The translations under genes and the position numbers were made by a program. The notes beneath the pieces were generated by a model. It made no database searches, was not told the origin of the DNA, and was given only the letters and a program-made list of their open reading frames with translations. From Micromonospora ferruginea (lineage in GTDB: Bacteria; Actinomycetota; Actinomycetes; Mycobacteriales; Micromonosporaceae): a stretch of 64,000 nt of DNA. Position 1 is the stretch's first letter. Each line of letters starts with the position of its first letter. The stretch is taken from positions 1,918,001 through 1,982,000 of the forward strand of contig NZ_CP059322.2 of assembly GCF_013694245.2 (NCBI RefSeq), given 5' to 3'. Shown here one piece after another: positions 15,524-24,785 of the stretch.

Positions 15524-16771
15524 TCAGGCGCCCGGCCCGACCAGCAGCGCGGCCACGGTGAACGCGGTGGCGAGCGCGGCCAGCGCGGCGCTGGTCGCCA
15601 CGAACCGGCCCAGCGGCACCGTCAACCCGGCCGCCCGGCAGCGTTCGTACCAGATCAGCGTGGCCAGCGACGCCCACGGCGTGGCCAGCGGGCCGACGTT
15701 CGTGCCGATGAGCAGCGCCAGCAGTTGGGTGTGCCGGTCGGCGGCGATGACCGCCTCGCCGGCCACGTACGCCGGCAGGTTGTTGACCGCGTTGCTGAAC
15801 AGCGCGCCGACCGCGCCCGCCCGCAGCGCGCCCTCCGCGCCCGGGTCGGTGCCGATCAGCGCGCCCATCACCGTGTCCAGGCCGTGCCGGCCGATGGTCT
15901 GCACCACCAGGAACAGCCCGGTGACGAACACCAGCAGCCGCCACGGCACCAGCGCCGCGCGCAGCCGGTGCCGGGCCCGCACCGCGAAGCCGGCCACCAG
16001 GATCGCGGCGGCCACCCCGGAGGCGATGCCGATCTCCACCCCGGCCAGCACCCCGGCGACGAAGAGCAGGCAGGCCAGCAGCGCGGTCCGGTAGAGCAGG
16101 CGGTCCGGCGGCACGTACGGCGACGGCGGGACGAACGGATCGGCCCCGGCGCGGGCCGGTCGCCAGTACCACCACCACAGCAGCAGCATGGTGATCGCGA
16201 TGGCGACGAGCTGCGGCCACCACATCCGGGCCGACCACGGCACCGGGTCCAGCCCGATCCGGTCGCTGGCCAGGATGTTGGTCAGGTTGGACACCGGCAG
16301 CAGCAGGCTCGCGGTGTTGGCCAGCCAGACCGTGGTCATGGCCAGCGGCGTCGGCGGCACGTTCAACGTCCGGGCCAGGGCGATCATCACCGGCGTCAGC
16401 AGCACCGCCGTGGTGTCCAGGTTGAGCGCGATCGTGGTCACCGACGCGAAGCCGACGCAGAGCCAGAACAGCGCCCGGAAACTGCCCCGGGCGGTGATCG
16501 CCACCCGGGCGGCGAGCGCGTCGAACACGCCGGCCACCGCGGTCAGCTCCGCCAGCACCACCACCGTGCCGAGGAAGATCAGGATGGGCGCGATCCGGCG
16601 TACGGTGGCCTCGGCGTCGGCGCGCGGGAGCAGGCCGGTGAGCACGCAGAGCACGCCCACGACGGCCAGCGCGATCGCGATCCAGTCGAGCACGTGCAGC
16701 CGCCGGCGGGGCCGGTGCGGCGCGGCGGACGGCGGGTCGCCGACGGTCTCCACGAACGCTGATCCTCGCAC
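15524..16771 (-). CDS. SLC13/ArsB-NhaD superfamily permease
   Basis: A 415-residue polytopic protein with about 10-11 helices. It shows the family two-fold pattern: LNLDTTAVLLTPVMIALAR in the first half and ALFSNAVNNLPAYVAGEAV plus LIGTNVGPLATPWASLATLIW in the second. These are typical of arsenite/anion permeases (ArsB, CitMHS, NhaD). Substrates range from arsenite to dicarboxylates or Na+/H+; no arsR or arsC is adjacent, so arsenic is not supported by context. GTG 16771 is used; GTG 16753 is an alternative. It is divergent from the STAND gene with about 90 bp between starts. Confidence 0.85.
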   Translation of the reverse strand: MRGSAFVETVGDPPSAAPHRPRRRLHVLDWIAIALAVVGVLCVLTGLLPRADAEATVRRIAPILIFLGTVVVLAELTAVAGVFDALAARVAITARGSFRALFWLCVGFASVTTIALNLDTTAVLLTPVMIALARTLNVPPTPLAMTTVWLANTASLLLPVSNLTNILASDRIGLDPVPWSARMWWPQLVAIAITMLLLWWWYWRPARAGADPFVPPSPYVPPDRLLYRTALLACLLFVAGVLAGVEIGIASGVAAAILVAGFAVRARHRLRAALVPWRLLVFVTGLFLVVQTIGRHGLDTVMGALIGTDPGAEGALRAGAVGALFSNAVNNLPAYVAGEAVIAADRHTQLLALLIGTNVGPLATPWASLATLIWYERCRAAGLTVPLGRFVATSAALAALATAFTVAALLVGPGA

Positions 16772-16850
16772 ACCCGGCCCGGCCCGGTCCGGCCCGACGC
16801 TCTCGACGTTCCGAGCTGCCGAGGGTGTCGATCTGTTGACCGTCGGTGGT

Positions 16851-16856
16851 CATAAT
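16851..16856 (+). promoter_or_regulatory. -10 box for a leaderless STAND mRNA
   Basis: CATAAT matches TATAAT in 5 of 6 positions and ends 6 nt before the GTG at 16863. No Shine-Dalgarno is present, so transcription probably starts at the start codon. No convincing -35 is seen at 17-bp spacing. Confidence 0.5.
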
Positions 16857-16862
16857 GACCAG

Positions 16863-19800
16863 GTGGCTGTAGGCGCGCACCCCACCCGGTCCGACCGCCC
16901 CATCGACTTCTTCATCAGCTACTCGCCCGCCGACGAACGGTGGGCGACGTGGCTGGCGTGGGAGTTCGAGGCCGCCGGCTACCGCACCCTGCTGCAGGCG
17001 TGGGACTTCGTCGCCGGCACCAACTTCATCGACTTCATGGACCGCGGGGTCCGCGAGGCCGAGGTGGTGGTGGCGGTGCTGTCCGAACGCTACCTGCACT
17101 CGACGTACGGCAAGCTGGAGTGGCAGGCGGCGCTGCGCGCCGACCCCGACGGCACCGGCAACAAGCTGGTCACCGTGCGGGTGGAGGACTGCCCGATCGA
17201 CGGCCTGCTCGCCACCATCACCTACGTCGACCTGGTCGGTGTGGACGATCCCGCCCAGGCGCGCGCCCGGGTGCTCAACCGGATCCGGGAGACCCTCGAC
17301 GGCCGGGCCAAGCCGATGCGCCAGCCGGTGTTCCCGCTGCACCTCGACGACCCCGCCGACGTGCTGGGCGCGCCCGTCGCCGGCGCGCCCGCGCAGCGCC
17401 GCCCCCGGCGTACCCCGATCAACCCGCCGCCGTTCCCGCCCGCCGCGACCGCGCCGCCGACGGCCCGCGACACGGTCACCGTGCTCCAGGTCGGCGGGCC
17501 CCGCTTCGGTCGGGGCGTGATCGAGCCCGGCGCCCCGGTCACCCCCGGCGAGCTGCAGGAGCACCTGATGGGTGACCTGACGCTGCTGATGAACGACGGG
17601 GTGCCCCGGCCGGACCTGCTGGTGGTGGCCGGCAACCTGACCGAGTCGGGCAGCCCGCGCGAGTTCTCCGACGCGCTGAGCTTCCTCACCGGGCTGCGGG
17701 TGCTGCTCGGCCTGGAGCCGCACCGCCTGGTCGTGGTGCCCGGCCCGCGCGACGTGACGATGGCCGCCTGCCGGGCCTACTTCGCCACCTGCGAGGCCGA
17801 CGACGTGGACCCGCAGCCGCCCTACTGGCCGAAGTGGCGGCACTACGCGCGCCTCTTCGACGACCTGTTCCAGGGCCTGGAGGACCGGATCTTCGACAGC
17901 GAGCAGCCGTGGACCCTGTTCGGCGTGCCCGACCTGCGGGTGGTGGTGGCCGGGCTGAACTCCACCATCGCCATCACCCACCGCGAGGAGGACCGCTACG
18001 GCTTCCTCGGCGAGGCGCAGTCGAGCTGGTTCGCCCAGCGGCTGCGCCACTACCAGCAGTCCGGCTGGCTGCGGCTGGGCGCGATGGCGCACGCGCCCGG
18101 CCCGCGCAGCCCGTACGCCGACGAGGCCCCGCCGGACCGGGTGTCGCTGCGCGACCGCGGCTCGGTCAACCGGCTGGTCGGCCCGATGCTCAACCTGCTG
18201 CTCTCCGACGCCGCGCCGGCCGGCCGGGCCGACCCGGTGGTGCCGCTGGCCGCCGCCCCGCGCGACGGCCGGGCCCAGGTGCTGCGCCTCGGCGGGGACG
18301 GGATGACCCGCTGGGTGCTCGGCCGCGACGACCGCCTCGACGTCGGCGAGTCGACCGCGGTGGCGTGGCCCCGCGCCGACGCGACGTTCGGCGCGTCCGG
18401 CCCGGCGCAGGTGCCCGACCCGCGCCGTCCCGCCGTGGTCGAGGGCGCCACCCAGGGCGAGGCCGCGGTCGCCGCCGGCACGCCGGTGGCGCCGGTGGAG
18501 CGGCTGCTCGACCGGCTCGCCGAGGTGTGCGAGGCCCGCTACGACCGGGTGGTGGTGCGCCGGGTGGAGGCCGACCCGCCGCACCTCTACGTCAGCTACC
18601 GCTCCGACGGGGTGGTCCGGCAGCAGCGGGTCGGCGCGCACGTGGGCACGCCCGGTCCGGACGACGTGGACCGGTTCGCCCGCCGGGTGCACGCCACCGA
18701 CCCGGACATCGCCTCCGAGCTGGTCTACGACGGCGACCGGGTGCCGCGCGGGCTGGCCGAGGAGGCGCAGCGGCGCGGCGTGCGGGTGCTGCACCTGACC
18801 GAGTTCCAGGGCCTGCTCGACCTGCGCGACTACGTCGCCGCGCAGACCGCCCGGCTGCAGGCCGACCGGCTCTACCCACCCGGGCAGTACGTGCCGCAGC
18901 GCTACCGGCACCTGGTCGGCGCCGACCAGCGGGTCCGCGAGGACGTGGTGGACGAGCTGCTGGAGACCGTCTCGGCTCCGGACGGCCGGTTCGTGCTGGT
19001 GCTCGGCGACTTCGGCCGGGGCAAGACGTTCGCGTTGCGCGAGGTGGCCCGCCGGCTGCCCACCGCCGCGCCCGACCTGATCCCGATCCTGGTGGAGCTG
19101 CGCGCGTTGGACAAGGCGCACTCCGTCGACGGTCTGGTCGCCGCGCACCTGGCCAACCACGGCGAGCAGGTGATCGACCTCAAGGCGTTCCGCTACATGC
19201 TGCGGCAGGGTCGCATCGTGCTGCTCTTCGACGGGTTCGACGAGCTGGTGGCCCGGGTGACCTACGACCGGGCGGCCGACCACCTGGAGACGCTGCTCCA
19301 GGCCGCCGAGGGCGCGGCGAAGATCGTGGTGAGCAGCCGGACCCAGCACTTCAAGACCAACTCGCAGGTGCTGACCGCGCTGGGCGAGCGCGTCGGCCTG
19401 CTGCCGCACCGGCGGGTGCTGGCGGTGGAGGACTTCACCCCCGGCCAGATCGAGACGTTCCTGCGCAACCGCTACGGCGGCGACGAGCAGGCCGCGCGGG
19501 AGCGGATGAGCCTGCTCGGCGGGGTCAAGGACCTGCTCGGCCTCTCCCGCAACCCGCGCATGCTCGGCTTCATCGCCAACCTGGACGAGGGGCGGTTGGC
19601 GGCGGTGGCCGGGGCCGGCGGCACGTTCAGCGCCGCCGCGCTCTACCGGGAGATCCTGGAGTCCTGGCTGGACTTCGAGGAGCGGCGCACCCAGGGCATC
19701 CCGGGCGCCCCGGTCAGCCTGCGCCGGCCGGAGATGTGGCAGGCGGTGAGCCGGCTGGCGTTCCAGCTCTGGGAGAGCGGCGAGTCCTACCTCCGGTTGG

Positions 19801-22643
19801 CCGAGTTGGCCGAGTCCACCGGCCAGCTCGCCGGGCGGGCCGACTCGCGGCTGTCCGGGCCGCAGGCCACCCACGCGGTCGGCGCCGGCAGCCTGCTGGT
19901 CCGCACCGACGACGGGCTGTTCGGCTTCATCCACACCTCGGTGATGGAGTGGCTGGTCGCGGAGGGGGTCGCCGACCAGCTCAACCGGGGCGAGGAGCCG
20001 GCGGCGCTGGCGGTGCGGTCGCTGTCCGCGCTGGCCGTGGAGTTTCTCGGCGACCTCGCCGACCCGGCCCGGTGCACGGCGTGGACGGCGCGGGTGCTCG
20101 GCGACGAGTCGGCGGGCGAGACGCTGCGCGCCAACGCGCTGCGGCTCAGCGCCCGGCTGCGCCTGCCCGACCGGGCCGATCTGCGCGGCGCGGTGCTGCG
20201 CGGCGAGGACCTGTCGCACCGGGAGCTGGCCGGCGCCGACCTGACCGGCGCGGACCTGACCGACACCCGGCTGGTGGCCACGAACCTGACCGAGGCGCGG
20301 CTGGAGCACGCCCGGCTGCGGGGGGCCCGCCTGGACCAGGCCCGCCTCGCCGGCGCGGACCTGCGCGACGCGGAGCTGGCCGGCGCCCGGCTGTTCCGGG
20401 CCGACCTGCGCGGGGCGCGGATCACCGGCAGCAGTTGGCACCGCACCGCCCTGATTGACGTGAGCGCCGACCCGACGTTGCTGCGTGCCCCGGAGCTGCG
20501 CGGCGCCGTCGTCGCGCCGGGCCGGCCGGTGGCGCCGGGCCTGGCCCCGCCCGCGGTGGGCGTGGGCTACGGCTTCGAGGTGGGCCGGCTGCCGGTGCCG
20601 GTCGCCTACAGCCCGGACGGCGCGGTGCTGGCGGTGGGCAGCGACGACGGCGGTGTGCTGCTCTGCGACACGGCCACCGGGCTGCCGGTGCGGACCCTCC
20701 AGGGCCACCGGTCCCGGGTCTACGCGGTCCGCTACGACGACGCCTCGCACCAGCTCGTCACCGGCGCGGCCGACCTGACCGTACGGCTGTGGGACGCCGA
20801 CCACGGCGACGTGCGGCACGTCATCGAGGACGTCTTCGCGGGCTGGGTGTGGCCGCTGCTCACCGACGGGCGCCGGGGTCGGCTGGTGGTCGGCGACGCG
20901 GCCGGCGTGGTGCGGCTCTTCGACACCCGCACCGCCCGGCTGCGCCACGAGTGGCCCGGGCACGACGCGCCGATTTGGGGCACCTCGTTCAGCCCGGACG
21001 GCCGGCGGGTGGTGGTGGCGGACAGCGCCGGCACGGTGCGCGGCTGGGACATCCACACCGGCCGGCTCGCGTTCGAGGTGCGCGAGCCGGAGGTGGTCTA
21101 CCGGGTGGTGCACTCGCCGGACGGGCGGCTGCTGGCCGCCGTCGGGCAGCACGGCCGGGTGTGGATCCGCCGGGCCACCGACGGCGAGCTGCTGCGCCAG
21201 CCGCGCGGTCACGAGGCCGACGTGTACGCCCTCGACATCCACCCGGACGGCACGCTGATGGCCACCGGTGACACGCACGGGGCGCTGCGGTTGTGGGAGA
21301 CGGAGACCGGCCGCCCGGTGCGGGTGCTGGGCCGGCAGCGCGGCGCGATCTACAGCGTCCGGTTCAACGGCGACGGCAGCCTGCTCGCCACCGCCGCCAG
21401 CGACGGCGCGATCCAGCTCTGGGACACCGACGACGGTCAACTGCGGCACGAGCTGACCCGGCACCGCGGCTCGGTCTGGCCGGTGGTCTGGCGGCCGGAC
21501 CAGAACCAGGTGGCGACCAGCAGCAACGACGGCACCACCCGACTGTGGGACGTGCGCACCGGGCAGCTCCAGCAGACGCTGCGCGGGCACGGCCGGCGGG
21601 TCACCGCGCTCTCCTTCCGCGACGACGGGGAGGTGTTGGCGGCCTGCGGCAACGACGGCGTGATCCGGCTCTGGGAGCCGCGTACCGGCCGCCTGCTGCG
21701 GCAGCTCGCCAGCCCGGCCGACCGCCTGCTCTCGGTGGTGTTCTGCCCGGACGAGCCGCTGGTGGCCGCGCCCAGCGGCGACGGCGGCGTGCACCTGTGG
21801 AACACCGACACCGGCGCCGACGAGCGGGAACTCAACGTGGACACCGACCACGTCTGGGCGGTCGCGTTCAGCCCGGACGGCGACGCCCTGGCGACCGCGA
21901 ACGACGACGACACGGTCCGCCTGTGGTACCGCCGCACCGGCCGGCACTTCGCCACGCTCACCCCGCACCGGGGTCGGGTGCGCACGGTGGCGTTCAGCCC
22001 GGACGGCGAGACCATCGCCACCGGCTGCGACGACCAGATGGTCCGGCTCTGGGACGCGGCCACGGCCACCTGCCGGCTGACCCTGGAGCACCACACCGAC
22101 CGGGTCTACTCGGTCGGGTTCAACAGCGAGGGGACGCTGCTGGCCAGCGCCGGCAACGACGGCACGGCGGCGATCTGGGACGTGGCCACCGGCGAGCGGC
22201 GCGCCGTGCTCACCGAGCACGTCGGGCGGCTCTGGTCGTGCGCGTTCAGCCCGGACGGCAACCTGCTCGCCACCGCTGGCGACGACCTGGTGATCCGGCT
22301 CTGGGACCCGGTCACCGGGCGCCGGCACGGCACGCTCGCCGCGCACACCCGGCGGGTGTGGTCGGTGCACTTCAGTCCGGACAGCAGCCTGCTGGCCAGC
22401 GCCGGCGACGACGGCACGGTCCGGCTGTGGGACGTGGCGGACCCGGAGCACGCGCAGTTGCGCACGACCCTGATCGGCCTGCCGGACGGTTGGGCGGCGG
22501 TGAGCCCCGACGGCCGCTACAAGCTCGACGGCGACCCGGGCGGCCAGTTCTGGCACGTCATCGGCACCTGCCGCTTCGAGGTCGGCGAACTCGACCCCTA
22601 CCTCACCCAGGTCCGCCGCCTGGCGGTAGACGCCCCCTTCTGA
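16863..22643 (+). CDS. Giant STAND protein: TIR, degenerate phosphoesterase, NACHT, pentapeptide, WD40
   Basis: A 1926-residue multidomain NTPase. Residues 14-125 are TIR-like (IDFFISYSPADERW) with Glu86 at the NADase position (SERYLHSTYGKLE). Residues 205-415 align with calcineurin-like phosphoesterases but the metal motifs are lost (GGPRFG, AGNLTESG, PGPRDV). About 500-690 is an unassigned alpha/beta segment. The NACHT NTPase has Walker A GDFGRGKT (715-722) and Walker B LLFDGFDE (787-794). Pentapeptide (A/D-L-x-x) repeats cover 1100-1195, then about fifteen WD40 repeats from 1237 to 1880 and an actinobacterial cap (DGRYKLDGDP). STAND proteins of this kind are sensors that switch on an effector, often in phage defence or signalling. 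GTG 16863 is probably leaderless. Confidence 0.9.
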   Translation: MAVGAHPTRSDRPIDFFISYSPADERWATWLAWEFEAAGYRTLLQAWDFVAGTNFIDFMDRGVREAEVVVAVLSERYLHSTYGKLEWQAALRADPDGTGNKLVTVRVEDCPIDGLLATITYVDLVGVDDPAQARARVLNRIRETLDGRAKPMRQPVFPLHLDDPADVLGAPVAGAPAQRRPRRTPINPPPFPPAATAPPTARDTVTVLQVGGPRFGRGVIEPGAPVTPGELQEHLMGDLTLLMNDGVPRPDLLVVAGNLTESGSPREFSDALSFLTGLRVLLGLEPHRLVVVPGPRDVTMAACRAYFATCEADDVDPQPPYWPKWRHYARLFDDLFQGLEDRIFDSEQPWTLFGVPDLRVVVAGLNSTIAITHREEDRYGFLGEAQSSWFAQRLRHYQQSGWLRLGAMAHAPGPRSPYADEAPPDRVSLRDRGSVNRLVGPMLNLLLSDAAPAGRADPVVPLAAAPRDGRAQVLRLGGDGMTRWVLGRDDRLDVGESTAVAWPRADATFGASGPAQVPDPRRPAVVEGATQGEAAVAAGTPVAPVERLLDRLAEVCEARYDRVVVRRVEADPPHLYVSYRSDGVVRQQRVGAHVGTPGPDDVDRFARRVHATDPDIASELVYDGDRVPRGLAEEAQRRGVRVLHLTEFQGLLDLRDYVAAQTARLQADRLYPPGQYVPQRYRHLVGADQRVREDVVDELLETVSAPDGRFVLVLGDFGRGKTFALREVARRLPTAAPDLIPILVELRALDKAHSVDGLVAAHLANHGEQVIDLKAFRYMLRQGRIVLLFDGFDELVARVTYDRAADHLETLLQAAEGAAKIVVSSRTQHFKTNSQVLTALGERVGLLPHRRVLAVEDFTPGQIETFLRNRYGGDEQAARERMSLLGGVKDLLGLSRNPRMLGFIANLDEGRLAAVAGAGGTFSAAALYREILESWLDFEERRTQGIPGAPVSLRRPEMWQAVSRLAFQLWESGESYLRLAELAESTGQLAGRADSRLSGPQATHAVGAGSLLVRTDDGLFGFIHTSVMEWLVAEGVADQLNRGEEPAALAVRSLSALAVEFLGDLADPARCTAWTARVLGDESAGETLRANALRLSARLRLPDRADLRGAVLRGEDLSHRELAGADLTGADLTDTRLVATNLTEARLEHARLRGARLDQARLAGADLRDAELAGARLFRADLRGARITGSSWHRTALIDVSADPTLLRAPELRGAVVAPGRPVAPGLAPPAVGVGYGFEVGRLPVPVAYSPDGAVLAVGSDDGGVLLCDTATGLPVRTLQGHRSRVYAVRYDDASHQLVTGAADLTVRLWDADHGDVRHVIEDVFAGWVWPLLTDGRRGRLVVGDAAGVVRLFDTRTARLRHEWPGHDAPIWGTSFSPDGRRVVVADSAGTVRGWDIHTGRLAFEVREPEVVYRVVHSPDGRLLAAVGQHGRVWIRRATDGELLRQPRGHEADVYALDIHPDGTLMATGDTHGALRLWETETGRPVRVLGRQRGAIYSVRFNGDGSLLATAASDGAIQLWDTDDGQLRHELTRHRGSVWPVVWRPDQNQVATSSNDGTTRLWDVRTGQLQQTLRGHGRRVTALSFRDDGEVLAACGNDGVIRLWEPRTGRLLRQLASPADRLLSVVFCPDEPLVAAPSGDGGVHLWNTDTGADERELNVDTDHVWAVAFSPDGDALATANDDDTVRLWYRRTGRHFATLTPHRGRVRTVAFSPDGETIATGCDDQMVRLWDAATATCRLTLEHHTDRVYSVGFNSEGTLLASAGNDGTAAIWDVATGERRAVLTEHVGRLWSCAFSPDGNLLATAGDDLVIRLWDPVTGRRHGTLAAHTRRVWSVHFSPDSSLLASAGDDGTVRLWDVADPEHAQLRTTLIGLPDGWAAVSPDGRYKLDGDPGGQFWHVIGTCRFEVGELDPYLTQVRRLAVDAPF

Positions 22644-22683
22644 CCCCGCCCCCGCCCCGCCTCGCCCCGCCCGCCCTTTCCGT

Positions 22684-22760
22684 CGCCGATCTTGGAGTTG
22701 TGGCGCCGGAGATGTCGTCTTCAGACAGTTATCGGAGGTGCCACAACTCCAAGATCGACG
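22684..22760. repeat. Palindromic repeat family A, copy 2
   Basis: A 77-bp imperfect palindrome between convergent genes, 40 bp after the STAND stop. The left 24-bp arm is identical to copies 1 and 3; the right arm has two mismatches to perfect pairing. Its centre also resembles copy 1 (GATGTCGT, ATCGGA). Confidence 0.9.
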
Positions 22761-22765
22761 CGGGC

Positions 22766-23362
22766 TCAGGGAGTGGCCGGGCCGGTCCAGCGCACTTCGC
22801 CGTCGTGCCAGGTGTCGGTGGGGGAGAGGCCGCAGGCGGTGGCCACCGCCGCCGACGCGCGGTGGTCGGGATGGACGTGGGCCACGAGGGTACGCACACC
22901 GCGCCGTCCCAACCAGCCGGTCATGCCCCGGGCGGCCTCGGTGGCGATTCCGCGCCCCTGCCACGGTGTGCCCACCACCCAGGCGATCTCCGCGACCGGC
23001 CCGGCTTCGACCGGCGTCGCGTCGTCGAGGTGCCGGTGCCCGACCGCGCGGGCGCCCGCCGTGTCGGCGTGTCGTGCCGGGCCTTCGGCTGCGGTCACAG
23101 TGGCCTGGACGAAGCCGGCCAGCCGGCCGTCGTCGCGGAGCCGGATCACCCAGTTGCACCACGACTCGGCGGGGTCGGGCGAGCCGGCCACCAGCCGCTC
23201 GTAGCGGGCGCGCAACGCGGCCGTCGCGGCCGGCTCGCCGCCGATGAAGGTGTGCAACGCCGGGTCGGCGAGCACGACGGCCATCTCGTCGGCGTGCGCG
23301 ACGGCCAGCGGCAGCAGGACCAGCCGCGCGGTGTCGATGGGCTCCGGCGCGTACCCGCTCAT
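22766..23362 (-). CDS. GNAT N-acetyltransferase (RimJ/RimL-like)
   Basis: A 198-residue acetyltransferase. It opens with the RimJ-like DTARLVLLPLAVAHADEMA and has the acetyl-CoA loop GTPWQGRGIATEAARGM and a C-terminal AHVHPDHRASAAVATACGL. These enzymes acetylate protein N-termini, antibiotics or small amines; the target here is unknown. ATG 23362 starts directly after the upstream DUF397 gene (5 bp), so it may be the last gene of the XRE-DUF397-GNAT run. Confidence 0.85.
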   Translation of the reverse strand: MSGYAPEPIDTARLVLLPLAVAHADEMAVVLADPALHTFIGGEPAATAALRARYERLVAGSPDPAESWCNWVIRLRDDGRLAGFVQATVTAAEGPARHADTAGARAVGHRHLDDATPVEAGPVAEIAWVVGTPWQGRGIATEAARGMTGWLGRRGVRTLVAHVHPDHRASAAVATACGLSPTDTWHDGEVRWTGPATP

Positions 23363-23367
23363 CGGCG

Positions 23368-23553
23368 TCAGCGCCGGCGCGCGAGGTGCGCGACGAACGC
23401 CCGCCAGGCCGGTGCCCCGAACACGAGGACCGGCCCGCGCGGATCCTTCGAGTCACGCACGCCGACCACCGAGGTCAGGTTGTCGGCCACCTCGACGCAG
23501 TCGCCGCCGTTGTTGCCGCTCTTCGTGCTCTTGCGCCACCGCGCACCGGTCAT
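23368..23553 (-). CDS. DUF397 small protein
   Basis: A 61-residue protein with the DUF397 consensus: WRKSTKSGNNGGDCVEVAD, VVGVRDSKDP, and a C-terminal W-x-x-F (WRAFVAHL). DUF397 proteins are actinomycete-specific partners of XRE/DUF5753 regulators; some act as toxin-like or antagonistic partners in developmental control (BldB/WhiJ-type systems). ATG 23553 overlaps the regulator stop in ATGA, which favours it over ATG 23559. The pairing with the upstream gene is the classic arrangement. Confidence 0.9.
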   Translation of the reverse strand: MTGARWRKSTKSGNNGGDCVEVADNLTSVVGVRDSKDPRGPVLVFGAPAWRAFVAHLARRR

Positions 23554-24317
23554 GCCCATGAACGCGCCGCTTCTCTGATGACGTCGAGGGAGTGTGCCCT
23601 GGACAGCGCCTCGCCGCGCAGCCGCTCCCAGCGCCGCTCCAGGGTAGCAATGTCCTCAGCTTTCTCGATGATCTGAGCCTGGGCCTGACTGTCCACGTGC
23701 GCGACCCGTCCGCCGTCCGGCAACTCGGCCAGGGTGAACGGTCCGCCGAGCCCGGGATACATGCCGGCCGACCTCGGCACGACGTAGACCTGGACCGCGG
23801 ACAGCGTCGCGCACTCCACCAGGTAGCCGAGCTGCTCGGCCATCAACTCCCGGTCATCGCCGGCGGTTCGCCCGAGGACGGACTCGTCGATGACCGCGAT
23901 CAGGAGCGGAGGGCGGTCTCGACGCAGGATGGCGTGGCGGGCGATGCGGGCAGAGGCCAGGCCGGCGATCTCGGCCTCCGACAACGCCTCTCCCGCCAGT
24001 GTCGCCCGGGCGTAGGCCTCCGTCTGCAGCAGGCCGGGGATCCAGGCCAGTTGGAAGGTCCGGAGCGACAGTGCCTCGCGTTCGATGTCGGCCCAGGGGC
24101 GGAACCACGCGGGTTCGCGGCGCTTGAGCGCGTCCGGCCACAACTCGGCGGCGTCCCGGCCGAGCAGTTCGGCGACCTGGGCGCGGTGCCGGGTCTGCGG
24201 GATCCGGCCCTGGCTCGCCCAGCGGGCCGCGGTCTTCGGGTCGACACCGACCCGCTCGGCCAGGCTCTCGGCGGTGTGCCCGGCCTCGGACATCGCCGCC
24301 GCCACGGCACGGTTCAT
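23550..24317 (-). CDS. XRE-type helix-turn-helix regulator with DUF5753 domain
   Basis: A 255-residue WhiJ-like regulator. The N-terminal HTH (about 10-50) reads HTAESLAERVGVDPKTAARW. The C-terminal DUF5753 (about 80-250) includes EREALSLRTFQLAWIPGLLQTEAYARA, IDESVLGR and VVPRSAGMYPGLGGPF. ATG 24317 is preceded by GAGGGGG at good spacing, while ATG 24347 lacks one, so the shorter form is chosen. It forms an operon with the DUF397 gene through an ATGA overlap. Such pairs control development or secondary metabolism; the target is unknown. Confidence 0.9.
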   Translation of the reverse strand: MNRAVAAAMSEAGHTAESLAERVGVDPKTAARWASQGRIPQTRHRAQVAELLGRDAAELWPDALKRREPAWFRPWADIEREALSLRTFQLAWIPGLLQTEAYARATLAGEALSEAEIAGLASARIARHAILRRDRPPLLIAVIDESVLGRTAGDDRELMAEQLGYLVECATLSAVQVYVVPRSAGMYPGLGGPFTLAELPDGGRVAHVDSQAQAQIIEKAEDIATLERRWERLRGEALSRAHSLDVIREAARSWA

Positions 24318-24437
24318 CCCGAAGTCCCCCTCGAACGTCCCGATCATCCCGACGCCATCCTGCAACGCAGTGTGATGGGTCCGCAACGGTCGGCAGGGTT
24401 CTGGTGGACGGTGCGCCGAGCGACGGAGGGGTGTCCG

Positions 24438-24785
24438 ATGGCGGAGGACCAGACGCGCGTCGAGCGGCCGGACGTACCCACCGGGGAGCCGGCCGGGTCG
24501 CGGACGGTGCCGGCGACGACCGCCCTGCACTCGACGGCCGGTCCGGCCTGGGTCTGCGACGGCTGCGGCGCGGACTGGCCGTGTCCGGCGTGGACGTCCG
24601 CGCCGACGGACGCGGCGCGACGGGCGGAGCTGTTGCCGGAGTTCGTCCGGTTGACCCGGCGGGCGATCCGTGACCTGCGCGGGCGTCCCGGCGGGCCGCA
24701 GCCGCCGGAGATCGTACGGCGGTTCCTGTGGTTCCTGCCGTTGAGCGACGAGGAGGCGCGCGCGGTCGCGCTGAGGCTGCGGTGA
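24438..24785 (+). CDS. Small actinobacterial Cys-motif protein
   Basis: A 115-residue soluble protein with WVCDGCGADWPCPAW in the middle, a CxxC-x4-C cluster that could bind zinc, followed by a helical C-terminus (RRAELLPEFVRLTRRAIRDL). Proteins of this type often lie next to XRE/DUF397 loci in actinomycetes and lack a known function. It is divergent from the XRE gene, 120 bp apart. A related WPCPAW motif occurs in the gene at 51731-52453. Its stop overlaps the GTG of the downstream remnant by 4 bp. Confidence 0.7.
   Translation: MAEDQTRVERPDVPTGEPAGSRTVPATTALHSTAGPAWVCDGCGADWPCPAWTSAPTDAARRAELLPEFVRLTRRAIRDLRGRPGGPQPPEIVRRFLWFLPLSDEEARAVALRLR

Noticed and set aside
15524..16771. Arsenical resistance locus
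   Set aside because: The permease resembles ArsB, but no arsR or arsC is adjacent, so only a broad family call is made.
15483..23456. Very long minus-strand open frame opposite the STAND gene and permease
   Set aside because: It is antisense to well-supported genes and encodes Arg/His/Val-rich low-complexity sequence, a usual artefact of high-GC codon bias.
24438..24785. Flavin reductase
   Set aside because: Such names are attached to similar small proteins in some annotations, but no flavin-binding motif is visible.
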